46,904 nucleotides of DNA from an uncultured Spirochaetaceae bacterium (GTDB lineage Bacteria > Spirochaetota > Spirochaetia > Sphaerochaetales > Sphaerochaetaceae), in the NCBI GenBank assembly GCA_944389145.1, contig CALXLH010000034.1, positions 1 through 46,904 on the forward strand. Reading direction: 5' to 3'. The translations under genes were made by a program, and so were the position numbers. Below the pieces are notes generated by a model. That model did not search any database and was not told the origin of the DNA. It was given only the letters and a program-made list of their open reading frames with translations. The stretch's first letter is position 1, and each line of letters opens with the position of its first letter. Below are positions 8,614 to 15,308 of this stretch, piece by piece.

Positions 8614-9762
8614 TCAGTCCTCCATCGCCATGTTGAAGGCGTCGATCATCAGCTGCTCGTCAAGCGGCTTCGGGTTGCACTTGATGTGTCCTGTCGTCCT
8701 CTTGATGATGTCGACAAGCTCCGCCATGTCAGGCACTTCCTTCATGTAGCCCTTCAGGCACTTCGGCGCGCCGATCTCCTCCTGGAGCTGGCGTACCCTC
8801 TCGATGGCCTTCTTGCCGTTCTCCTCGTCGCTGAGACCGTCGACATATACGCCGAGAGCCTTGGCGATATCCGCATACTTCTTGGTAGCGTAGGGGAGAT
8901 TGAGCGTCATCGCGCCTGGGAGGAAGATAGAGCATGCATCTCCGTGCGGGATGCCATAGTATCCTCCGAGCGGCTGAGCCATGATGTGGGCGATTCCGAT
9001 TCCTGCCGTGATAGCGACTCCACCGCAGTAGGAGGCAAGCATCATGGCGCCCCTTGCCTCAAGGTCATCCGGATGCTCGCAGGTCCTCTTGAGGTACTTG
9101 TTGATAAGCTCCATCGCCTTCAGTCCGTACATCTCGGTAAGCGGGCTGGCGTTGAGCGATACATATGATTCGATCGCATGGCTGAGAGCGTCCATTCCAG
9201 TCGCGCTCGTGACAGGGCGGGGGAGCTCTACGGTGAAGGTCGGGTCAAGGATGACGACATCCGCGATCATCGTCGTATGATAGAGGCTCTTCTTAAGATG
9301 GTTGTTGTTATTGCAGACCACTGCTGTCTTGGTGGCCTCTGCGCCGGTTCCGCTGGTCGTAGGGATCGCGATGAATAGAGGAGGCTCGACCGTTACTTCC
9401 TTTCCCCTCATCTGGTAGTCCTCGATGCATCCGCCGTTGACAGCGAGCATTCCGATGCTCTTTGCCGCGTCTATCACGCTGCCGCCGCCAAGGGCGACCG
9501 TGCAATCGCAGCCTTCCGCGAGGAACTTATCCCTTCCTCCGTCTATGATCTTCAGATCCGGCTCTCCGGTCACGACATGGGAGGCATACTCGATGCCATT
9601 GGATGTAAGCAGGTCAGCCACGCGCTTGAAGCCGCCGATCGTGGTTGGATAGGAAACGAGCATGACCTTCTTCTTGCCATACCACTTGAGAAGGCCGGGA
9701 AGCATCTCTACCTTGTTCTCTCCGAAGATAACCTGACGATTCATTACTATCTCGAAATTCAT
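8614..9762 (-). CDS. Iron-containing alcohol dehydrogenase (FucO/DhaT-like)
   Basis: NAD(P)-dependent dehydrogenase that interconverts an alcohol and an aldehyde or ketone in the cytoplasm. The ATG at 9762 with GGAGGGTGTC in front gives 382 residues, the exact usual size; the longer frame to 9837 has no ribosome site. Nucleotide-binding GGGSVID is at about 92-98. The four metal ligands of the family are in place: D191 and H195 (MDALSHAIE), H259 (GIAHIM) and H273 (GIPHGDA). The FucO-like spacing fits lactaldehyde or propanediol reduction, but related enzymes act on many substrates. It has its own promoter next to the regulator sites and probably works in the same pathway as the dehydratase. 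Confidence 0.9.
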   Translation of the reverse strand: MNFEIVMNRQVIFGENKVEMLPGLLKWYGKKKVMLVSYPTTIGGFKRVADLLTSNGIEYASHVVTGEPDLKIIDGGRDKFLAEGCDCTVALGGGSVIDAAKSIGMLAVNGGCIEDYQMRGKEVTVEPPLFIAIPTTSGTGAEATKTAVVCNNNNHLKKSLYHTTMIADVVILDPTFTVELPRPVTSATGMDALSHAIESYVSLNASPLTEMYGLKAMELINKYLKRTCEHPDDLEARGAMMLASYCGGVAITAGIGIAHIMAQPLGGYYGIPHGDACSIFLPGAMTLNLPYATKKYADIAKALGVYVDGLSDEENGKKAIERVRQLQEEIGAPKCLKGYMKEVPDMAELVDIIKRTTGHIKCNPKPLDEQLMIDAFNMAMED

Positions 9763-9783
9763 GACACCCTCCAAAAATAAATA

Positions 9784-9800
9784 CAACAGGTTTGTTTTCA
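9784..9800. promoter_or_regulatory. Putative GntR operator O2 in the alcohol dehydrogenase leader
   Basis: CAACAGGTTTGTTTTCA repeats the first ten bases of operator O1 (9845). It lies right after the -10 of the minus-strand promoter, where a repressor would block initiation. Confidence 0.4.
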
Positions 9801-9805
9801 ATTTC

Positions 9806-9834
9806 AAACTACCACCGGTATCTGGGGTTGTCAA
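9806..9834 (-). promoter_or_regulatory. Promoter of the alcohol dehydrogenase gene
   Basis: On the minus strand a consensus -35 TTGACA (9834-9829), a 17-base spacer and a weaker -10 TAGTTT (9811-9806). Site O2 covers the start region and O1 lies just upstream. Confidence 0.55.
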
Positions 9835-9844
9835 CAAAAAAATT

Positions 9845-9866
9845 CAACAGGTTTTAAAACATGTTG
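9845..9866. promoter_or_regulatory. Putative GntR operator O1 (22-bp palindrome)
   Basis: Arms CAACAGGTTTT and AAAACATGTTG meet at the centre and match in ten of eleven paired positions. It abuts the -35 of the HIT/TRAP promoter (9867) and sits just upstream of the alcohol dehydrogenase promoter, so one dimer could control both directions. Confidence 0.6.
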
Positions 9867-9894
9867 TTGACATGTGGGATTCTTATGGTAGAAT
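9867..9894 (+). promoter_or_regulatory. Promoter of the HIT-TRAP operon
   Basis: Consensus -35 TTGACA (9867-9872), 16-base spacer and -10 TAGAAT (9889-9894). It starts directly at the end of palindrome O1. Confidence 0.7.
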
Positions 9895-9943
9895 CCAGAG
9901 TGTAAGAGATGCGGAATGCGCATGAAAAAGGAGAATATAAGCA

Positions 9944-10384
9944 ATGAGCGATTGTTTCTATTGCGAGAACGGCGAGAAGCTGAGAAGCCTCATGATCCTT
10001 ATAAAGGAGACTCAGTATTCTAAGATATATCTGAACAGGGATCAGAAGCATCCTGGACGCTGCGTCGTGCAGCTCAAGGATCACAAGACTGAGTATTTCC
10101 AGCTCACTAAAGAAGAAAGAGAAGGATACTTCTACGATGTGGCTGTTACCGCCAAGGCAATCTGGGAGGTATATGGCCCTGATAAGATCAACTATGCCAC
10201 CTTCGGCGACCTCGTCCCGCATGTCCATGTGCATGTCGTTCCCAAGTATGAGGGCGGCCTCGACTGGGGCTCTCCCTTCGATGACAGCCATCCGAAGGGG
10301 CTTCTGGATGATGCCGGGTATGAAGAGGCGGTCAAGAAGCTCTCTGCCAAGCTCGATGAGCTTTATGGCAGATCATTCAGCTAA
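9944..10384 (+). CDS. HIT family protein (histidine-triad nucleotide hydrolase or transferase)
   Basis: Small cytoplasmic enzyme of 146 residues that acts on a nucleotide phosphoester or phosphoramidate. The family motif HVHVHVVP is at residues 93-100, with H97 as the expected nucleophile. A CFYC pair (C4, C7) near the start suggests a metal site, as in many HIT proteins. An AAGGAG lies about 12 bases before the ATG. It is the first gene after a strong promoter and is followed 63 bp later by a complete TRAP transporter, an unusual companion. Whether it takes part in the imported acid's metabolism or is only co-transcribed is unknown. Confidence 0.9.
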   Translation: MSDCFYCENGEKLRSLMILIKETQYSKIYLNRDQKHPGRCVVQLKDHKTEYFQLTKEEREGYFYDVAVTAKAIWEVYGPDKINYATFGDLVPHVHVHVVPKYEGGLDWGSPFDDSHPKGLLDDAGYEEAVKKLSAKLDELYGRSFS

Positions 10385-10447
10385 GGATATATACCCGTTT
10401 TAAGGGATATGCGATAAACCACAGGTTGTGTTTTTTCAAAAGGAGTT

Positions 10448-11446
10448 ATGAAAATGAAGAAAGCTCTCGTATTCGTTCTCGTTGCAATGCTTGCAATGAC
10501 CTCTGTCTTCGCTGGCGGCTCCAAGGAGTCCGATGGCCCAAGGACGCTCAGGCTCGCTACAGATGCGGCGCTTGACTATCCTACGACGAAGGCTCTCAGC
10601 TACTTCGCTGACAAGGTGAAGGAGTATTCAGAGGGAAGGATCACGGTCGAGATCTATGCGAATACCCTCGGAGATGAGATCAGCTACCTTGAGCAGCTTC
10701 AGATGGGCACCGTTGATATCGGAAAGTTCTCCATCGGAACCCTCAGCGGCTTCTATGATGACCTTCAGGTCTTCAACCTCCCGTTCCTCTTCCGCGATGG
10801 CAATGAGATGTGGAAGGTCCTTGAGAGCGAGGTGGGCGACAGGGTCCTTACAGGTCTTGAGGAGTATGGCCTCAGGGGTATCGGCTTCACCGATAACGGC
10901 TCAAGGTGCTTCTACACGACATTCCCTGTGGAGACGATCGAGGACTTCTCTGGAAGGACGATCCGCGTGCAGCAGAACCATGTCATGCTTTCCCTCGTAA
11001 GCCTGCTTGGCGCTAATCCTGTAAACGTTTCCGCCAATGAGATGTACTCAGCTCTCCAGACCGGTGTCTGCGAAGGCGGCGAGAACAACCTCAACACCAT
11101 CCTTGCTGACTCTCTCTATGAGGTCGCTAAGTATGTCACGCTCGACAACCACACCACCGGTATGGATACCATCGTATTCAACCTTGACGTCTGGAATTCC
11201 TTCTCTGAGGAAGATCAGCAGATGATGCTCCGCGCCATGGACGAGGCTACTGCATACGACAGGGAGATCTGGGACGCTTCCATCGAGGACGCGAAGAACA
11301 AGCTCACCGAGGGTGGTGCTATCATCTCGACTCCGGCTCCGGAGGTCCAGGATTCCTTCTTCGAGGCCATGGCTCCGCTCTACGAAGAGTACAGCGCTGA
11401 GTATGGTGACTGGATCGCGTCTATCAACGAGGTTCTCGGAAGGTAA
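10448..11446 (+). CDS. dctP: TRAP transporter substrate-binding protein DctP
   Basis: Periplasmic receptor of a tripartite ATP-independent importer, a class that takes up C4-dicarboxylates, sugar acids and similar organic acids using an ion gradient. The 332-residue product has a signal peptide ending in TSVFA followed by GGSKES, like the sugar-binding protein at 793-2061. The mature part shows the DctP pattern: GRITVEIYANTLGDE, then FLFRDGNEMWKVL, the conserved Arg in GRTIRVQQN (about residue 175) that usually holds the ligand carboxylate, and NEMYSALQTGVCEGGENN. The ribosome site is AAGGAGTT. The two membrane subunits follow. Ligand not identifiable; the flanking dehydratase points to a sugar acid. 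Confidence 0.93.
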   Translation: MKMKKALVFVLVAMLAMTSVFAGGSKESDGPRTLRLATDAALDYPTTKALSYFADKVKEYSEGRITVEIYANTLGDEISYLEQLQMGTVDIGKFSIGTLSGFYDDLQVFNLPFLFRDGNEMWKVLESEVGDRVLTGLEEYGLRGIGFTDNGSRCFYTTFPVETIEDFSGRTIRVQQNHVMLSLVSLLGANPVNVSANEMYSALQTGVCEGGENNLNTILADSLYEVAKYVTLDNHTTGMDTIVFNLDVWNSFSEEDQQMMLRAMDEATAYDREIWDASIEDAKNKLTEGGAIISTPAPEVQDSFFEAMAPLYEEYSAEYGDWIASINEVLGR

Positions 11447-11465
11447 GTCCTTGATCGCTTGACGG

Positions 11466-11494
11466 CTGTTCTCGGGGACCTGCCCCGGGAACAG
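11466..11494 (+). terminator. Strong hairpin between dctP and dctQ (attenuator)
   Basis: A 12-bp stem (CTGTTCTCGGGG and CCCCGGGAACAG, one G-T pair) with loop ACCTG, followed by TATTCTTTATT. It probably ends part of the transcripts or protects the dctP message, giving more receptor than membrane subunits. Confidence 0.65.
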
Positions 11495-11516
11495 TATTCT
11501 TTATTGGGGTTTTTCT

Positions 11517-12050
11517 ATGGTTAAGGAAAAAGTAGAGAAGGTGATGGATCTGGTGTTCGTAGCCGTTGAGTCCATCTGCAAGATCATTCTCCTCTTCATG
11601 GCAGTCGTGGTCACGCTGCAGGTCGTATTCAGGGCCTTCGGGGGGAATATAAGCTGGTGTGAGGAGATAATGCTCTTCCTCCTTGATACTCTGATGTTCC
11701 TCCTGCTGCCTGTAGGAATAAAGGAGGATCTGCATATAAGGGTTGAGGCTTTCGCGAAATACTTTCCTAAGAAGGCGAGGATTTCGTTCGTATATATCTC
11801 AGATGTAGTGATGCTCCTGGTATCTCTCTGCATGATCTGGTATGGACGCCTGCTGATGAACAGGACCTATGCCAAGCTCACGATCACGGGACTTCCGAGA
11901 AAGTATCTGTATCTGGTTACGGTCATAAGCGGGGTGCTCTGCTCGGCAGTGCTGATCGCGCAGATCTGCGGACTCTATCATACGGAGAACAGGCAGAACT
12001 TCATCGAAGGCGTTGGTGACAGCGCCAAGGACATAAAGGACGAGGAGTAA
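11517..12050 (+). CDS. dctQ: TRAP transporter small permease DctQ
   Basis: Small membrane subunit (177 residues) that pairs with DctM. Four hydrophobic helices are visible, near residues 18-38 (IILLFMAVVVTLQVVFRAFG), 50-66 (EIMLFLLDTLMFLLLPVG), 90-110 and 130-150. The WCEEIMLFLLDTLMFL stretch is a family hallmark. No clear ribosome site precedes ATG 11517, only a GGGG; translation may depend on the upstream hairpin region. It lies between dctP and dctM in the standard order, with the stop five bases before the dctM start. Confidence 0.9.
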   Translation: MVKEKVEKVMDLVFVAVESICKIILLFMAVVVTLQVVFRAFGGNISWCEEIMLFLLDTLMFLLLPVGIKEDLHIRVEAFAKYFPKKARISFVYISDVVMLLVSLCMIWYGRLLMNRTYAKLTITGLPRKYLYLVTVISGVLCSAVLIAQICGLYHTENRQNFIEGVGDSAKDIKDEE

Positions 12051-12054
12051 TAAG

Positions 12055-13359
12055 ATGAGCATCACAGTAGCAATCACGATTCTTTTCGTTTCATTCTTCA
12101 TCATGATGATCATCCGCGTACCGGTGACGTTCAGCCTCCTCGGCGCGAGCGTAGTCACATGCCTGTATGTCAATCCGGCTCTGATCTCCTCGGTATTCCT
12201 CCGCCTCGGCGATGGCGTGCAGTCGTTCTCGTTCCTGGCGATTCCGTTCTTCATCCTCGCCGGAGACCTGATGAGTGCCGGCGGCATATCCGACCGCCTC
12301 GTCGCGGTTGCTGACGTGCTGGTCGGAAGGTTCCGCGGAGGACTTGCATATGCCAACGTCATCGACTCCACCTTCTTCGGCGGTATCTCCGGATCTCCGA
12401 CGGCTGACGTCAGCTCCCTCGGATCGATCACGATCCCGATGATGGAGAAGAACGGCTACAGGAAGGACTTCACCATCGCCATCACGGTAGCCACCGCTAC
12501 CCAGGCGTTGCTGATCCCGCCAAGCCACAACATGGTCATCTACGGGCAGGCTGCCGGCGGTGTCTCGACAGGCCGTCTCTTCCTTGCCGGTATCCTTCCT
12601 GGGCTTCTGCTCTGTATCGCGATGATGATCCTCGTACGCCGCATGACGATAAAGGAGAACTTCCCTCGCGGTCCTAAGTACACGCTCAAGGAAGCGGTGC
12701 GCACATGCCTCAACGGCGTCCTTGCTCTCATCACGATCGTCATCATCATCGTAGGATGCTCATCCGGTATCTTCACCGTTACCGAAAGCGCTGCCATCGC
12801 CTGTGTCTATGCTGCATTCCTGACCTTCGTCGTATACCGCTCGGTCAAGATCACGGAGGTATGGCGGATCCTCAAGGGCACGCTCAAGACACTGGCCATG
12901 ATCCTCGCGATCATCGCAAGCGCCAATGCGTTCTGCTATCTGATGAGCTACCTGCAGGTTCCGGCCATGATCACGAACTTCATGCTCACAGTCACCGACA
13001 ACAAGTTCGTGCTGCTGATGATGATCAACGTGCTTCTCCTGGTGCTCGGATGCTTCATGGATGTCGCGCCTCTGATCCTCATCACCACGCCGATCCTCCT
13101 TCCTGCCGTCGAGCAGTTCGGAGTCGATCCCGTGCACTTCGGCATCATCGTCATGATGAACCTTGCCGTGGGAAGCCTCACGCCTCCTGTAGGAACGACG
13201 CTCTTCGCAGGATGCGCGGTCGGCCATATGTCGATCGAGAAGGTGTCCAAGGCACTTATCCCGTTCTACATCTGCATGGTCATCGTGCTTCTGATGGTTA
13301 CATACATCCCTGCAGTATCGATGTTCCTGCCTAATCTCCTGATGGGAGCCGCTGTGTGA
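12055..13359 (+). CDS. dctM: TRAP transporter large permease DctM
   Basis: Main transport subunit, 434 residues with about 12 membrane helices. Family motifs are visible: IPFFILAGDLMSAGGISDRL at about 60-80, GISGSPTADVSSLGSI at about 120-135, a long hydrophobic stretch IIVGCSSGIFTVTESAAIA near the middle, and LAVGSLTPPVGTTLFAG near residue 370. GAGGAG at the end of dctQ serves as ribosome site, four to five bases from the ATG context. It ends the operon; a terminator follows at 13405. Confidence 0.93.
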   Translation: MSITVAITILFVSFFIMMIIRVPVTFSLLGASVVTCLYVNPALISSVFLRLGDGVQSFSFLAIPFFILAGDLMSAGGISDRLVAVADVLVGRFRGGLAYANVIDSTFFGGISGSPTADVSSLGSITIPMMEKNGYRKDFTIAITVATATQALLIPPSHNMVIYGQAAGGVSTGRLFLAGILPGLLLCIAMMILVRRMTIKENFPRGPKYTLKEAVRTCLNGVLALITIVIIIVGCSSGIFTVTESAAIACVYAAFLTFVVYRSVKITEVWRILKGTLKTLAMILAIIASANAFCYLMSYLQVPAMITNFMLTVTDNKFVLLMMINVLLLVLGCFMDVAPLILITTPILLPAVEQFGVDPVHFGIIVMMNLAVGSLTPPVGTTLFAGCAVGHMSIEKVSKALIPFYICMVIVLLMVTYIPAVSMFLPNLLMGAAV

Positions 13360-13404
13360 GGTAATTAAATCTGGAATCTTGGAACTGATCCATGTGCCAA
13401 TCTT

Positions 13405-13431
13405 GCCGGGCCTAGTGCCCGGCTTTCTGTT
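13405..13431 (+). terminator. Terminator after the TRAP operon
   Basis: Perfect 7-bp GC stem GCCGGGC / GCCCGGC with loop CTAGT, followed by TTTCTGTT. Confidence 0.8.
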
Positions 13432-13451
13432 AGGAATAAAGGCTCAGATGG

Positions 13452-13479
13452 TTGTATATGTATCTTGGTTATATATTAT
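13452..13479 (+). promoter_or_regulatory. Promoter of the toxin-antitoxin pair
   Basis: -35 TTGTAT (13452-13457), 16-base spacer, -10 TATTAT (13474-13479), in an AT-rich stretch right after the TRAP terminator. Confidence 0.45.
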
Positions 13480-13518
13480 GGGATTTTTATGTTATTATCA
13501 TGTCATAAGGAGATAAGG

Positions 13519-13779
13519 ATGCCTAAGATAATTCCTATAAGAGATCTAAAAGATACCTCTGATGTACTGAATCTCTGTGAAGAGGTTGCTGAACCGATTT
13601 TCGTAACAAAGAATGGATATGGTGCCATGGTAATAATGAGCATGGAGACTTATGAGCGGACGCAATGGATAAATGATGTCCGTGCAAAGGTTGAGGTTGC
13701 GGAGGAGGCTATAAGGAAAGGACAATACGAAAAAGCCGATGTAGTCATTGCCAGGTTAAAGGAAAAGCATGGACTTTGA
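13519..13779 (+). CDS. Type II antitoxin, Phd/YefM family
   Basis: DNA-binding antitoxin of 86 residues. ATG 13519 follows AAGGAGATAAGG; the frame is open upstream to 13465 but without a ribosome site. The N-terminal pattern MPKIIPIRDLKDTSDVLNL followed by EPIFVTKNGYGAMVIMSMET is the Phd/YefM fold, and the charged C-terminal tail would wrap around the toxin. It overlaps the toxin gene by 11 bp, the usual coupled arrangement. Such antitoxins normally repress their own promoter. Confidence 0.9.
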   Translation: MPKIIPIRDLKDTSDVLNLCEEVAEPIFVTKNGYGAMVIMSMETYERTQWINDVRAKVEVAEEAIRKGQYEKADVVIARLKEKHGL

Positions 13780-14104
13780 TATCATCATCACCACTCCCGC
13801 GGAGAAGGACCTGTCAGATCTGCTTGATTATATTGGAAGTGTCTTATGCAATAAGCCCGCTGCTGAATCCTTCCTAGAGGATTTTTCTGAGAATCTGGAT
13901 CATCTATCCCAGATGCCTTTCCTTTACAGTGAGTGCAATGATGCCGTTTTGAATGCGAAAGGATACCGTAAGATAGCCGTAGGTAATTATATCGTCTTAT
14001 ATAAAGTAGATGCGGAGATGCACCGAGTATATATATCAAGGGTCGTATACGGGCGGAGAAATCTTCCTGATATGGTTGATGAGAAGACTCCTCAGTATCT
14101 GTAA
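13769..14104 (+). CDS. Type II toxin, RelE/ParE family
   Basis: Toxin partner of the upstream antitoxin; 111 residues. The sequence starts with FDIIITTPAEKDLSDLLDYI and ends with YKVDAEMHRVYISRVVYGRR, the strands and basic end typical of RelE/ParE. RelE members cut mRNA on the ribosome, ParE members poison gyrase; which applies cannot be read here. The gene ends 15 bp before the convergent lrgB stop. Base use is more AT-rich than the neighbours, which fits an acquired module. Confidence 0.85.
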   Translation: MDFDIIITTPAEKDLSDLLDYIGSVLCNKPAAESFLEDFSENLDHLSQMPFLYSECNDAVLNAKGYRKIAVGNYIVLYKVDAEMHRVYISRVVYGRRNLPDMVDEKTPQYL

Positions 14105-14119
14105 TATTTGTTCTCCTTG

Positions 14120-14806
14120 TCATCCGAAGATCAGCAGTGACAGTACCACCGTTATTATCCCTGACATGACAAGGGCGATTGAGGAGAGGGCGCCCTGTAT
14201 CTCTCCAAGCTCTATCGCCTTGCTTGTGCCTACCGCGTGGCTTGCGGCTCCCATTGCCATGCCCTGGGCTATCTCGCTCCTGATGCGGAAGAGCCTTATC
14301 ATCACCGGGCCTATGATGCTTCCGAGTATTCCCGTTACGATCACCGACAGCACCGTGATTGCCTGTATGCCGCCGAGGCTCTCGGAGACGGCTATCGCCA
14401 TCGGCGTGGTGATGCTCTTTGGAAGAAGCGATGCCATGATCGTGTCATCCAGACCGAGGGCGCGGCAGAGGACGAATACTATCAAGATGGAGGAAGCAGA
14501 GCCTGCAAGGCTTCCTGCAAGGACTGCCGCGATGTGCTTTCTTAATATGTCCCTCTGCCTGTAAATCGTGATGGCCAGCACGGCGGTGGCAGGGGAGAGG
14601 AACATGTTGATGATATCACCGCCCTTGTCATACCACTCCAGCGGGATATCGAATAGAAGGAGCGAGGGGATTATGAGAAGATATGAGATGAGGAGCGGAT
14701 TCAGAAGTGCCAGCCTTGTCTTCCTGTTTATATAGCATCCGATGCTATAGGCGATGATGGAGAGCGTTATTCCGAAGAATGGAGAGGTACAGATCATTTC
14801 CTTCAT
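14120..14806 (-). CDS. lrgB: LrgB family membrane protein
   Basis: Inner-membrane protein of 228 residues with about six to seven helices. The conserved core (TIMASLLPKSITTPMAIAVS at about 125-145, then GMAMGAASHAVGTSKAIELG at about 183-203) identifies LrgB/CidB. The family works with LrgA/CidA in control of murein hydrolase activity, programmed lysis and, in some bacteria, pyruvate or glycolate transport. The ATG overlaps the end of the lrgA gene by 4 bp (ATGA type), so the two are translated together. Confidence 0.92.
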   Translation of the reverse strand: MKEMICTSPFFGITLSIIAYSIGCYINRKTRLALLNPLLISYLLIIPSLLLFDIPLEWYDKGGDIINMFLSPATAVLAITIYRQRDILRKHIAAVLAGSLAGSASSILIVFVLCRALGLDDTIMASLLPKSITTPMAIAVSESLGGIQAITVLSVIVTGILGSIIGPVMIRLFRIRSEIAQGMAMGAASHAVGTSKAIELGEIQGALSSIALVMSGIITVVLSLLIFG

Positions 14807-15159
14807 CGTCTTCTCTCCTCAAGCCTTAGCGCTAGGCTTACTGTCAATGCCGTCACTATGAATACCACGATCGTCGAAGCCGCCACTACGATGAGGAATC
14901 GCCACCAGATGGATGCGATAAGCTCGAAATGCTCAACGACCTTCACCCCTGCCGGAATGAAGAAGAACGCCATGTTCGATAGAAGGAAGTCGCTCTTCTC
15001 CTTTATGTGATCGATCTTCAGGACCCCTGAGAACAGGGCCAGCAGCAGAAGGAGCATCGCTGATATGGCAGGGGGAAACGGGAAGGGAAGGATCGCGCTT
15101 ATTATCTCTCCGAGGAGACAGAGCGCGAATATGATCGCTATCTGGTAGAGTATCTTCAT
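14803..15159 (-). CDS. lrgA: LrgA/CidA family holin-like protein
   Basis: Small membrane protein of 118 residues with four helices, starting with LYQIAIIFALCLLGEIISA and containing the family's PFPFPPAISAMLLLLL segment near 25-42 and FFFIPAGVKVVEHF near 66-80. It forms oligomers in the inner membrane and works with LrgB. It is the first gene of a two-gene minus-strand operon. An AGGATACCTCT lies just before the ATG. Confidence 0.92.
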   Translation of the reverse strand: MKILYQIAIIFALCLLGEIISAILPFPFPPAISAMLLLLLALFSGVLKIDHIKEKSDFLLSNMAFFFIPAGVKVVEHFELIASIWWRFLIVVAASTIVVFIVTALTVSLALRLEERRR

Positions 15160-15235
15160 AGAGGTATCCTGTCTGAGGAGGTATAGCAGAAAGTAGCCCT
15201 CTCCGCTAGATGTTAGAGTTATCTCTGCTTCTTGA

Positions 15236-15276
15236 TTGGTTATGATATTGTTGCCCTGAATGTATTTGGTTATGAT
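15236..15276 (+). repeat. Direct repeat TTGGTTATGAT upstream of the envelope lipoprotein
   Basis: Two exact 11-base copies at 15236-15246 and 15266-15276, 30 bp apart, in the region between lrgA and the lipoprotein gene. They may be regulator sites or part of the promoter. Confidence 0.4.
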
Positions 15277-15308
15277 TTATCATTGTGTTGGATCCACGTG
15301 TCGTTCAT

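Noticed and set aside
9829-9834. TTGTTGACAA as a Rex or other redox site before the alcohol dehydrogenase
   Set aside because: It is explained by the -35 box TTGACA and lacks the Rex half sites at proper spacing.
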